Under the pieces are notes generated by a model. That model had not been told where the DNA came from and did no database searches. It worked only from the letters and a program-made list of their open reading frames with translations. A stretch of DNA of 44,949 bases from Bacillota bacterium (GTDB lineage Bacteria > Bacillota_C > Negativicutes > JAEYSJ01): assembly GCA_023434855.1 (NCBI GenBank), contig JAEYSJ010000352.1, forward strand, positions 1 to 44,949. The letters run 5' to 3'. Below are positions 14,372-22,476 of this stretch, in pieces (within the stretch, counting starts at the first letter, position 1; the number at the start of each line of letters is the position of its first letter). Made by a program: the position numbers and the translations under genes.

Positions 14372-15190
14372 ATGATTATCAACACTAACGTACCTGCATT
14401 GAATGCCTGGAGAAACCTGGAAATCCAAAATACCAGCGTTCAACACTCGCTGGAAAAACTGTCTTCCGGCAAGCGGATCAACAAGGCTGCGGATGATGCC
14501 GCCGGCCTGGCTATCTCAGAAAAAATGATCGGTCAAATCAATGGTTTGAACCAATCTGTCAGCAACGCTCAGGATGGCATTTCGCTCATCCAGACTGCTG
14601 AAGGCGCATTGAACGAAACTACTGCTATCATCCAACGGATGCGCCAACTGGCTATCCAATCCCGTAACGACACCAATACTGCTGGTGACCGTGGCCAGAT
14701 CCAGAAAGAAGTTGACCAATTAGTTAAGGAAGTTCAGCGTATCGCCACAACTACCCAGTTCAACACCAAGAACCTGCTGACTGGTTCGGCAGCAAACGTT
14801 GTTTTCCAAATTGGTGCCAACAAAGGCCAGACCATGACTGCTAAGATCAGTGCAATGTCAGTTAATGCACTGTTTGGCGCATCTGCTAATGTCAGCGTTG
14901 CCGGTTCTGTAAACATTTCCGGTGCTATTTCCACCCTTGACACTGCCCTGAGCGCTGTTTCGACGGTTCGTGCCAATCTTGGCGCAATCCAAAACCGTTT
15001 GGAGCATACTGTCAACAACCTGAACGTTGCTTCCGAAAACCTCTCTGCTGCCAACTCCCGGATTCGCGACGTCGACATGGCCAAAGAAATGGCCAACTTC
15101 ACCAAAACCCAGATCCTGGTACAAGCTGGTACCGCTATGCTGGCGCAAGCCAACCAGGCACCGCAAGCAGTTCTCAAACTGCTCGGATAA
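14372..15190 (+). CDS. hag: Flagellin
   Basis: 272 aa, a compact flagellin with only the D0/D1 core. The N-terminal helix has NTNVPALNAWRNLEIQNTSV and LEKLSSGKRINKAADDAAGL. The C-terminal helix has NLNVASENLSAANSRIRDVD and a final QAPQAVLKLLG. The short central part (~128-190) is rich in Ser/Thr/Ala (GSAANVVFQIGANKGQTMTA, SVAGSVNISGAIS) and offers candidate O-glycosylation sites for the Maf enzymes. No cysteine. It is the filament subunit, exported by the flagellar system. Its strong ribosome site is overlapped by the CsrA target, and a strong terminator follows the gene. Confidence 0.97.
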   Translation: MIINTNVPALNAWRNLEIQNTSVQHSLEKLSSGKRINKAADDAAGLAISEKMIGQINGLNQSVSNAQDGISLIQTAEGALNETTAIIQRMRQLAIQSRNDTNTAGDRGQIQKEVDQLVKEVQRIATTTQFNTKNLLTGSAANVVFQIGANKGQTMTAKISAMSVNALFGASANVSVAGSVNISGAISTLDTALSAVSTVRANLGAIQNRLEHTVNNLNVASENLSAANSRIRDVDMAKEMANFTKTQILVQAGTAMLAQANQAPQAVLKLLG

Positions 15191-15208
15191 TAAGTATCTC
15201 AAAGTGCG

Positions 15209-15237
15209 ACCGGCCGGCGTTATGCCGGCCGGTTTTC
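15209..15237 (+). terminator. Strong terminator after flagellin gene
   Basis: A perfect 10-bp GC-rich stem ACCGGCCGGC / GCCGGCCGGT with a 5-nt loop is followed by TTTTC. The short T-tract would allow some read-through into flaG-fliD, for which I see no separate promoter. Confidence 0.9.
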
Positions 15238-15260
15238 ACTAAAGAAAGAAGGGTTGCCTG

Positions 15261-15593
15261 ATGAAAGTTAATGCAGTCAATTCAACAGTGACACCGCCCA
15301 ATACGGAGCAAAAACCGGCTGTCGCGGTGAACACGGGGGCAACTGACGAATCGCAAAAAGCAGCAGGAGCTAATCCGGCGAAATTGGTGGAAGCGGTTGA
15401 AAAATTAAACAAAGATGCTGAAGCAAGCAATCGCGAGGTCCGGTTTGCTCTTTATAAAGATACACATCGTATTTTCGTTGAAGTTGTAGATAAAAATACC
15501 AAGCAAGTTGTTGCAACATTCCCCCCGAAACAAATTCTCAAAATGGCGGAATCTTTGGAACAAGAAGCCAAACAAGTCCACAATAAAGGCTAA
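15261..15593 (+). CDS. flaG: FlaG family protein
   Basis: 110 aa. The N-terminal ~50 residues are low-complexity and likely disordered (Thr/Pro/Ala-rich). The C-terminal FlaG domain has VRFALYKDTHRIFVEVVDKN followed by VVATFPPKQILKMAESLEQE. FlaG proteins influence filament length in several bacteria; the mechanism is unsettled. It lies 24 nt after the flagellin terminator and 15 nt before fliD, the usual position. Confidence 0.92.
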   Translation: MKVNAVNSTVTPPNTEQKPAVAVNTGATDESQKAAGANPAKLVEAVEKLNKDAEASNREVRFALYKDTHRIFVEVVDKNTKQVVATFPPKQILKMAESLEQEAKQVHNKG

Positions 15594-15608
15594 TTAGGAG
15601 GTGAAACT

Positions 15609-18035
15609 ATGGCTTCATCTGTCACTTCCACAACTAGTGGCAATCTCTCGTTTACTACTTCATCCGCGCTGGGGACAACGCATATGAATGGGCTGTCTTC
15701 CGGACTGGATATCGATTCGCTGGTTAGTGCAACCATCCAAGCCGACAGTATTCCTGTTACTCTGCTGCAAAATAAGAATACCAAATTGCAGGCGCAGATG
15801 AACGATTATAACAGCATTAAGACGGCGTTGTTCACCCTGAGCAGTACTGTGAGCGACTTGACCTATTCGTCTTCACTGGACGCCAAGACGACAACGACAT
15901 CAGATAACAATGTTGTTACTGCCGCGGCCTCGACCGGCGCAATCATTGGCACCTATGATATCAATGTAGCGCAAACAGCCACTGCTACCCATATTCTTTG
16001 TGCTCCTATCGGGTCGACCTATGCAACAGTGACCGGCAGCGATATTACCGGCAACGATGCCAATACGGCTTTTTCCAATCCGTCAGTTTTTGGCGGTACT
16101 ATCAATGCCGGTTCGTTCCAAATTAATGGTAAGACAATTACTGTAACAACTGCAGATACCATTAATACTGTTTTGCAACAGATTAATTCTTCCTCAGCGG
16201 GAGTAACAGCGACACTATCAGGCGGGAAAATTGTGCTGACCCAGAAAACAGCCGGTGCGGCATCAACAATTACGGTGGCCGCAGACACCAGCGGATTCGT
16301 GGCAGCTACAGGGCTGAATGCAGCAGTGCAAGCAGGGCAAAATTCTACTGTGAGCACCGGCACCTTCGCAACCATAACCGGCACCAAAAACATCACCAAT
16401 GCCAACGCTAACGATGAGACATATATTGCCCTTGCCGGCACGATCACCATCAATAACAAAAGCATCAGCATTGATGCAACTGATACCGTCAATACCATTC
16501 TGAATAAAATCAGTGACTCAGGTGCCGGGATAAAGGCGACGTTGTCAGGCGGGAAGGTTGTCCTGACCCAGAACACCGCCGGTTCTACGAAAGCGATAAC
16601 ACTGAATTCGGATAGTACAGGCGGCAATATTATTACAGCCCTTGGCCTGACAGTGGGAGCATCAGCGTCCGGTACCGATTCCGACGAAGCTACGACACTA
16701 CAAAATACTTCGTCAAATGCGTTAAAAAATATAACCGCTGGCTATTTTTCCATCAACGGTTACTTTTTTAAAGTCGACCCAACTACCGATACCCTGGATT
16801 CGATTATCAGCAGAATCAACAGTTCCAATGCCGGTGTGGTCGCTATCTATGACGCCAATGCCAAAACCATTTCGCTTGCCGCGAAAACAGCCGGGTCAAA
16901 GCAAAACATCACCCTCGGCACCACCGGAGTAGGTGGTACCGATACATCGAACTTCCTGGACCAAGTGGGTCTGACGGCAGGCACCAAAACCCAGGGAACG
17001 GATGCCCAGGTCACGGTTAACGGCGTTGCAGTTACTCCGACCAACAATACCGTCACCTATAATAACACCACTTTTAACATTGTTGGATCAGGCTCCGCCA
17101 CAGTCACGGTAAATAGTGATATTGATTCCATTGTTACTAAGGTCAAAAGCTTTATCTCTCAATATAATACTGCAATTGACCAGGTCAATAGCAAATTGAA
17201 TGAAAAGCCGGATTCCACATCAAATGATTCGTCTGTTGGCGACTTGTTCGGCGATAGCACTCTGCGGGATGTTTCCCAGACACTGCGCAGCTATAGTTAC
17301 TCCATCTTTTCAACCAATGACATCAACATGCAGCAGTTGTCCCAGGTCGGAATTACCACCGGCAGCGTGGGGCAATCGCTTGCCTCTAGTAAGACTGGGG
17401 AGCTGTCGCTGGATGAGAGTAAACTGCGGGCCGCGCTGGAAGCCGATCCCAATGCGGTTGCTAAGCTGTTCGGTCAATCGTATATTTCAGTGGGCAGTGA
17501 TGCCGGAAGTCGTGAAACCGCCAGCCGTACCGATGGTACCCATTATCAATTGGCGCACGGTTCGGTTTCCTCGGTGCAAATCTGGGTTAACGGCGTGCAA
17601 TACACGCAAGTTTCCGGCACGCCGAAACCGGATGACAATACGGCAAATCCGCCGATTAAAAACCAATTCTCGGTGGACTATACGACAGGCAAAATTACGT
17701 TTGGCAACACGATTAACGCAACAGATCAGGTCACTGCTGCCTACGACTATGATACTTCAGGCAGCCAGCAAGGTTTGTTCGTGCAGATGAAATCTTATCT
17801 GGACGGGCTTACCCAGGTGGGCGGCACCTTTGACGCCATCACCGGTTCCGATGGGTCAATAACCAACATGATGAAGTATAATAACGACCGTATCAGCGAA
17901 CTGAACGACCGCCTGCAACTGGAACAGGCCAGTCTGTATACCCAGTATCAGGCTATGGAAAGTATACTGATGGACCTTAAGAGCCAGCAGAATTTCCTGA
18001 CTTCTCAGTTAGCAAGCCTCTCCTCATCGAAGTAA
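15609..18035 (+). CDS. fliD: Filament cap protein FliD, enlarged
   Basis: 808 aa against about 450-550 in many species. The N-terminus has MNGLSSGLDIDSLVSATIQA, the FliD N-domain, and the C-terminus has MKYNNDRISELNDRLQLEQA with QAMESILMDLKSQQNFLTSQ, the capping helices. The extra length is made of three related ~75-90 aa repeats of the flagellin-IN type starting near residues 160, 274 and 373, each with a strand like SFQINGKTITV, an 'INTVLQQINSS' helix and a 'TLSGGKIVLTQKTAG' strand pair. FliD forms the cap that folds exported flagellin and can act as adhesin; the repeats probably enlarge the exposed surface. Extracellular after export. Confidence 0.95.
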   Translation: MASSVTSTTSGNLSFTTSSALGTTHMNGLSSGLDIDSLVSATIQADSIPVTLLQNKNTKLQAQMNDYNSIKTALFTLSSTVSDLTYSSSLDAKTTTTSDNNVVTAAASTGAIIGTYDINVAQTATATHILCAPIGSTYATVTGSDITGNDANTAFSNPSVFGGTINAGSFQINGKTITVTTADTINTVLQQINSSSAGVTATLSGGKIVLTQKTAGAASTITVAADTSGFVAATGLNAAVQAGQNSTVSTGTFATITGTKNITNANANDETYIALAGTITINNKSISIDATDTVNTILNKISDSGAGIKATLSGGKVVLTQNTAGSTKAITLNSDSTGGNIITALGLTVGASASGTDSDEATTLQNTSSNALKNITAGYFSINGYFFKVDPTTDTLDSIISRINSSNAGVVAIYDANAKTISLAAKTAGSKQNITLGTTGVGGTDTSNFLDQVGLTAGTKTQGTDAQVTVNGVAVTPTNNTVTYNNTTFNIVGSGSATVTVNSDIDSIVTKVKSFISQYNTAIDQVNSKLNEKPDSTSNDSSVGDLFGDSTLRDVSQTLRSYSYSIFSTNDINMQQLSQVGITTGSVGQSLASSKTGELSLDESKLRAALEADPNAVAKLFGQSYISVGSDAGSRETASRTDGTHYQLAHGSVSSVQIWVNGVQYTQVSGTPKPDDNTANPPIKNQFSVDYTTGKITFGNTINATDQVTAAYDYDTSGSQQGLFVQMKSYLDGLTQVGGTFDAITGSDGSITNMMKYNNDRISELNDRLQLEQASLYTQYQAMESILMDLKSQQNFLTSQLASLSSSK

Positions 18036-18038
18036 AAC

Positions 18039-18069
18039 TTAATGGTCAACCAATTGTGTTGGCCATTAA
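18039..18069. repeat. 12-bp inverted repeat after fliD
   Basis: TTAATGGTCAAC and GTTGGCCATTAA (one G-T pair) with a 7-nt loop, starting 4 nt after the fliD stop. It is followed by AAAAACG rather than T, so it is a weak terminator at best; it may be a processing or stabilising hairpin. Confidence 0.6.
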
Positions 18070-18122
18070 AAACGTCAGGTATTGTACACTAATGTTTAGT
18101 TGTGTTCACTAGGAGGTATCAC

Positions 18123-18353
18123 GTGAAAAGTCTACACCATGAAGTGTTTCAGTTGTTGACCAGGCATGCAACATCATATTCCCAACCGATGAATTCGCGG
18201 GAAATTGGCGAGTTGCTGAAGGTGACGCCTTCCTACGTACGTAGTCAATTGTCGCAGTTAGTCAAAGAAAGGTTGGTCGGAGTACGCCGTGGCAACGGCG
18301 GAGGCTATTATATAATAAGAGAGGATGCATCCGTTTATGTCAATCACCGTTGA
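18123..18353 (+). CDS. Orphan winged-helix DNA-binding protein, Rrf2-like
   Basis: 76 aa from GTG with AGGAGG 6 nt upstream (18111-18116). MNSREIGELLKVTPSYVRSQ, LSQLVKERLVGVRRGNGGGY and YII form helix-turn-helix plus wing, the pattern of the Rrf2 DNA-binding half (compare ...SPSYLxxxLxxLxxxGLVxSxRGxxGGY). The C-terminal half with the Fe-S cysteines of Rrf2 regulators is absent; there is no cysteine at all. It sits between fliD and a Maf gene and its end overlaps the next gene, so it is part of the flagellar operon and a candidate local regulator. Target unknown. Confidence 0.75.
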   Translation: MKSLHHEVFQLLTRHATSYSQPMNSREIGELLKVTPSYVRSQLSQLVKERLVGVRRGNGGGYYIIREDASVYVNHR

Positions 18354-18765
18354 ACAGCAGCAACTTAATGATTTGGCACATACCCTGGAAGATATGAGTG
18401 GCTACATATGCCGGTTGGAGCAGGGTTGCGCGGCATTGCCGGCCGCCTTTCTCGCGGAGGATAAATCGCAGCCGCTCGGAAATTTGTCCCATATACTGGA
18501 GGGAATTGGCTATTACCATAAATTATTACAGTCGGCTATCGTACTGCTGGCTATCGATCCGATGGAAGATTTATTGAACAACATCTCGGTTTGCTCATTC
18601 ACTGAAGAAATACACCGGACTTTTACAAGTGTCTTTCAGGCAGCGGAAGGGGAAGACTATTCTCTGGTAGCCGACTTGATTGAATATGACCTGATTCCGG
18701 TTGTGCATACGGCCCGCCAACTGCTGGAAGTAATGCTTCATCGGTACACAGAAAGGGTTGTTTAA
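18337..18765 (+). CDS. Hypothetical helical protein in flagellar operon
   Basis: 142 aa. ATG 18337 is chosen because GAGAGG (18319-18324) lies 12 nt upstream; ATG 18325 touches that site. It overlaps the winged-helix gene by 17 nt in another frame. The product looks wholly helical (VEQQQLNDLAHTLEDMSGYI, NLSHILEGIGYYHKLLQSAI, LIPVVHTARQLLEVMLHRYT), soluble and acidic. No family is recognised. Its stop lies 1 nt before the likely start of the Maf gene, so translation is coupled. It could be a small partner or chaperone of the Maf enzyme or of the regulator; this is inference. Confidence 0.65.
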   Translation: MSITVEQQQLNDLAHTLEDMSGYICRLEQGCAALPAAFLAEDKSQPLGNLSHILEGIGYYHKLLQSAIVLLAIDPMEDLLNNISVCSFTEEIHRTFTSVFQAAEGEDYSLVADLIEYDLIPVVHTARQLLEVMLHRYTERVV

Positions 18766-18766
18766 A

Positions 18767-20623
18767 TTGGCGCAGACCGCAGAAAATAAATTGGAAAAGG
18801 GTAATTGGGCGGCATGGAAAAAGCGCTACGGCAGGGAAAAGCCGGCAAATATCATTGAATCAAGCTGCATCGAAATTATTGCTGGCAGAACCGGATTATC
18901 TACGGTACGGGTAATAACAGAAAGTGGCAAACCGGTATTTTTGCACAGTTCGGTTGACCCTGTCAAAGAAGCGCAAAGGGTCGCGGAAAATGTTCAAGCC
19001 CCGGCAGGAGCGGTTGTTGTTGTGTATGGCCTTGGTCTGGGCTATCTGGTGGAAGCTTTGCTGGATAAATTGGACGAAAAGGTTCCTTTATTCGTCTTGG
19101 AACCGGACGGGAAGTTATTTTGGGCAGCGATGCGGACCAGGAACTTACGCCCGATTATTGAATCACCGCGGGTCTACATTCTACCAGGTGATTCCAGGGA
19201 TGCCGTTAAGGCCAAGTTTTTTCAATTTTATAATTCAACTCGCTATACTCAGTTAATAACCACCGGATTACCCGGACATCAAACTGTCTATACCGATTAT
19301 TGGGAAGCAGTTATTATAAATATCCGGGATGTTGTCAGCGCCAAACTGCTTAACTTGAACACCATGATTAAACTTGGACCGGATATGATGGCCAGTGCTG
19401 TTTTGAATTTGCCGCATTTTTACAGTCATCCGGGAGTACGGGAGTTATATGATAAGTTTACTGATGTACCGGCCATTATCGTATCGGCGGGGCCTTCTCT
19501 GAACAAGAACATTCATTTGTTGCAGGAGGCTAAAGGAAAAGCGGTTATTCTGGCGGTTGGGACGGCTGCCAAAGCTCTTCAGAAGCAGGGGATACAGCCG
19601 GATTTCCTTGTCAGCCTTGACCCCCACCCTCTTAATTATGAACATTTCAAAGAGATAGATACCGAAAAGATCTGCTTGCTGGCAGAATTGCAGTCCAACC
19701 ACATGATCTTCGAGAATTACAAGGGACCGATGTTTGTCTCTGGGAAAATGACGTTATTAAACTGGTTTGGCGGCTTATTTGAAGATAAAGGGGTAATGGA
19801 AAGCGGCGGATCGGTTGCTAATAGCGCCATGTCGATTGCCTACAAGATGGGTGCCGACCCCATTATATTGGTGGGACAAGACTTGGCTTACTCCAAAGAC
19901 GGGCATTCTCACGCAGCAGGAACGAACTACGAAGATAAAGTATTGACCTCCCAAGAGGGCCTTACCTTTATTAACGTGAAGGCAAATGATGGTGGCGAGT
20001 TGCTCACAGACCGCGCCTTTTATCAATTTCTTTGCTATTTCGAAATGTGGATACGGCGTAAGAATGACAGGATATATATCAATGCAACTGAAGGTGGAGC
20101 ATTTATTGAAGGAACCAAAATTATGACGTTACGTGAAACACTTGACCAATACTGTCAGAATTCGCGGGATATAAAGAAGGTTATTCAGCAAGCTCTGGAT
20201 TCCTTTGAGGTTCCAAACATGGAACCGTTTATCGAGAAATTCGAAAACCAAATAGAAAAAATTGATCATGTTTTTACCGAAATCAAAACTGCGTTAAAAC
20301 GTCTTAAACAGTTGGAAAAGGCTTGTGAAAGTAAGAAAGGGAAAGAAATGCAGCAACACGTCAAGGCTGTCAAAAGGATTTTCCAAAGGTTTACCAAGGA
20401 TGAGTTTATTTCCAATTTACCTGAATGGTTTGCCAAGCGGGACCTGCACCAAGTTCTTTATCGAACGCATCAAGCGGAGAATTCGGGCGAGGATGATTTC
20501 CGCGCTGCCATCGCCGACTATACTGTTTATTATGAAATGGTCCATGAAGGGGCCGAGCGGTTAAAAAGTCTTTTTGAGACATGCATAAAACAGGTTGAAG
20601 GGAGAAACGGTAATGGTCAATAA
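18767..20623 (+). CDS. Motility accessory factor (Maf, DUF115) glycosyltransferase 1
   Basis: 618 aa from TTG 18767, with AAAGGG 9 nt upstream; an in-frame TTG at 18758 is too close to that site. Maf features are VFLHSSVDPVKEAQRV and VVVVYGLGLGYLVEALL in the N-terminal part, TTGLPGHQ near 169, and the MAF_flag10/DUF115 core with SAGPSLNKNI (~240) and ILVGQDLAYSKDGHSHAAGT. VKANDGG and a helical C-terminal third follow. Maf proteins transfer nonulosonic acids (pseudaminic, legionaminic) from CMP to Ser/Thr of flagellin in the cytoplasm. A paralogue of the same length lies at 36620. It is followed by fliS with an 11-nt overlap. Confidence 0.92.
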   Translation: MAQTAENKLEKGNWAAWKKRYGREKPANIIESSCIEIIAGRTGLSTVRVITESGKPVFLHSSVDPVKEAQRVAENVQAPAGAVVVVYGLGLGYLVEALLDKLDEKVPLFVLEPDGKLFWAAMRTRNLRPIIESPRVYILPGDSRDAVKAKFFQFYNSTRYTQLITTGLPGHQTVYTDYWEAVIINIRDVVSAKLLNLNTMIKLGPDMMASAVLNLPHFYSHPGVRELYDKFTDVPAIIVSAGPSLNKNIHLLQEAKGKAVILAVGTAAKALQKQGIQPDFLVSLDPHPLNYEHFKEIDTEKICLLAELQSNHMIFENYKGPMFVSGKMTLLNWFGGLFEDKGVMESGGSVANSAMSIAYKMGADPIILVGQDLAYSKDGHSHAAGTNYEDKVLTSQEGLTFINVKANDGGELLTDRAFYQFLCYFEMWIRRKNDRIYINATEGGAFIEGTKIMTLRETLDQYCQNSRDIKKVIQQALDSFEVPNMEPFIEKFENQIEKIDHVFTEIKTALKRLKQLEKACESKKGKEMQQHVKAVKRIFQRFTKDEFISNLPEWFAKRDLHQVLYRTHQAENSGEDDFRAAIADYTVYYEMVHEGAERLKSLFETCIKQVEGRNGNGQ

Positions 20624-21011
20624 TCCGTATGAGAGTTATAAGCGTTTGCAGGTTGAGACTGCCAGCCAAGGAAGACTTATTCTGATGCTGTACGAAGGAG
20701 CATTAAAAAACTTACGGCTGTCGTTGGATTTTATCGCTAACAAAGACACAAACCAAGCTCACCGGTGTTTGATTAAAGCCCAGGAGATCATAATGGAGCT
20801 GAACTATTCTTTAAACATGGACGCCGGGGAAATTGCGCAGAAGCTGCGTAGCTTGTATGAATATATTCATCGGCGCCTGGTTCAGGCCAATATCAAAAAG
20901 GATAGCGTGATTGTTCAAGAAGTCATCGGCCTGCTGTCGGAATTGAAAGAGGCCTGGGATGCCATTATCCTGGGAAACAAAGCGGCCGTTACGACTGTAA
21001 ATGGAGGGTAG
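20613..21011 (+). CDS. fliS: Flagellin chaperone FliS
   Basis: 132 aa. ATG 20613 has AAGGGAG 8 nt upstream and overlaps the end of the Maf gene by 11 nt. Diagnostic start NPYESYKRLQVETASQGRLI with LMLYEGALKNLRLSLDFI, and helices DTNQAHRCLIKAQEIIMELN and IAQKLRSLYEYIHRRLVQAN. FliS binds the flagellin C-terminus, prevents early polymerisation and brings flagellin to the export gate; it also competes with FliW. Being translationally coupled to a Maf enzyme suggests that flagellin may be glycosylated while held by chaperone (inference). Confidence 0.96.
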   Translation: MVNNPYESYKRLQVETASQGRLILMLYEGALKNLRLSLDFIANKDTNQAHRCLIKAQEIIMELNYSLNMDAGEIAQKLRSLYEYIHRRLVQANIKKDSVIVQEVIGLLSELKEAWDAIILGNKAAVTTVNGG

Positions 21012-21013
21012 CC

Positions 21014-21394
21014 GTGACGATCGCAGCGAAAGAAACACTCATTCTCAAGCATTACCGGAACATCCAAAAATTGTCCTTGCAACAGCTTGAGGCCATAAAA
21101 AAAGAAAACTCAGCAGACGCCGCCAGATTTATTGAACAGAAACAGTTGATTATTGAGCACATAAAAAAATCTGAAGCGGATTTAGATTATTCGGATTTTT
21201 CAGAGAAGACGCTTGAACAACTGCGGCAACTGTTATCAAATATCAACGCTATGGATGCGGAAAGCCAGCAATGTTTATATGAGAAAAAAGAAAACACCCG
21301 CAGCCGTATAGTTGCTTCCCAGAAAGGAAAGATTTTGCGGCAGGCCTATGAAGCTTCATTAGGGACAGGTAGTATTGTCAATAGGTCCAAATAA
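21014..21394 (+). CDS. FliT-like flagellar protein
   Basis: 126 aa from GTG with GGAGGG 5 nt upstream and only 2 nt after fliS. It is helical and Lys/Gln-rich: LILKHYRNIQKLSLQQLEAI, RFIEQKQLIIEHIKKSEADL and KTLEQLRQLLSNINAMDAES. FliT chaperones of about this size follow fliS in many genomes and bind FliD. Sequence alone is not diagnostic, so position supports the call as much as similarity. Last gene of the flagellar part; legB begins 29 nt later. Confidence 0.6.
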   Translation: MTIAAKETLILKHYRNIQKLSLQQLEAIKKENSADAARFIEQKQLIIEHIKKSEADLDYSDFSEKTLEQLRQLLSNINAMDAESQQCLYEKKENTRSRIVASQKGKILRQAYEASLGTGSIVNRSK

Positions 21395-21423
21395 TTATTG
21401 CGAGTTGCAGGGAAGTGATACTG

Positions 21424-22434
21424 ATGAAGTTAAATGGCAAAAAGATTTTGGTCACAGGGTCCGATGGTTTTATTGGTTCCCACCTTACAGAAGAACTGGT
21501 GAGGCAGGGGTACGACGTACGGGCATTTATATTATACAATTCTTTTAATTCCTGGGGTTGGCTGGATCACTCACCAAAGGAAATCCAAGAAAGTATAGAG
21601 ATATTCAGCGGTGATGTGCGCGATCCGCATGGTGTAAAAAAGGCTATGACGGGCTGCGATGTAGTATTGCACCTGGCGGCCCTGATTGCTATCCCGTATT
21701 CCTACCACTCACCGGATACTTACGTTGAAACCAATATCAAAGGTACCTTAAATATCGTTCAGGCGGCGCGGGAGCTGGGTGTTGAGAAAGTCATCCATAC
21801 GTCTACCAGCGAAGTATACGGCACTGCCCGGTTTGTACCTATAACCGAGGAACACCCGTTGCAGGGGCAGTCCCCTTACTCTGCCACCAAAATCGGCGCC
21901 GATCAGATTGCCTTGTCTTTTTATAATGCATTCAGTACGCCGGTTGCTGTTGTCCGTCCTTTCAATACCTACGGTCCGCGCCAGTCGGCCAGGGCAATCA
22001 TCCCGACAGTTATTACCCAGATCGCCAGCGGCAAGCGCGACATAAAGCTGGGGGCATTGCATCCAACGCGGGATTTCAACTATGTGGCAGATACGGTGCG
22101 GGGCTTTATAGCTATGGCTGAATGTGACGCAGCAGTAGGGGAAGTCATCAATATCGGCAGCAATTTCGAAATTTCCATCGGAGACACCGTGAACCTCATT
22201 GCCGAGGTGATGGGTGCTGATATTAATATTATTACGGAAGAAGTCAGACTGCGACCCGAGAAAAGTGAAGTAGAACGGTTATGGGCCGATAATGCCAAAG
22301 CCAGGAGAATCCTCAACTGGGAGCCGCAATACGGTGGTAAGCACGGTTTCAAGCGAGGGCTGGCGGATACTGTTGCCTGGTTTACCAACAAAGATAATCT
22401 TAAGAACTTCAAGACCAATATTTACAACTTATAA
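21424..22434 (+). CDS. legB: NAD-dependent 4,6-dehydratase, LegB-type
   Basis: 336 aa, extended short-chain dehydrogenase. The nucleotide loop is TGSDGFIGS (11-19), the catalytic Tyr-Lys is YSATK (152-156), and FNTYGPRQSARAIIPTVIT is typical of the LegB / GDP-mannose-dehydratase-like group. LegB converts a nucleotide-linked GlcNAc (GDP-GlcNAc in Campylobacter) to the 4-keto-6-deoxy sugar, the first committed step to legionaminic acid. ATG 21424 is used (AGGGAAG 8 nt upstream), not GTG 21415. Its partner legC lies 8 kb downstream, past an insert of sugar-modifying genes. Confidence 0.88.
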   Translation: MKLNGKKILVTGSDGFIGSHLTEELVRQGYDVRAFILYNSFNSWGWLDHSPKEIQESIEIFSGDVRDPHGVKKAMTGCDVVLHLAALIAIPYSYHSPDTYVETNIKGTLNIVQAARELGVEKVIHTSTSEVYGTARFVPITEEHPLQGQSPYSATKIGADQIALSFYNAFSTPVAVVRPFNTYGPRQSARAIIPTVITQIASGKRDIKLGALHPTRDFNYVADTVRGFIAMAECDAAVGEVINIGSNFEISIGDTVNLIAEVMGADINIITEEVRLRPEKSEVERLWADNAKARRILNWEPQYGGKHGFKRGLADTVAWFTNKDNLKNFKTNIYNL

Positions 22435-22476
22435 TGTTTGGTTTGAAGTCTGCATCAGGAATGGGAGGATTATTCC

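Noticed and set aside
15240..15266. TAAA followed by GCCTGATGA before flaG as a sigma-28 promoter
   Set aside because: The -10 has an inserted base and covers the flaG start codon, so it cannot act as its promoter.
16019..16627. 202-codon reverse-strand frame inside fliD
   Set aside because: It mirrors the Thr/Ala/Gly-rich fliD repeats; its Val/Pro/Ala composition is what their complement gives.
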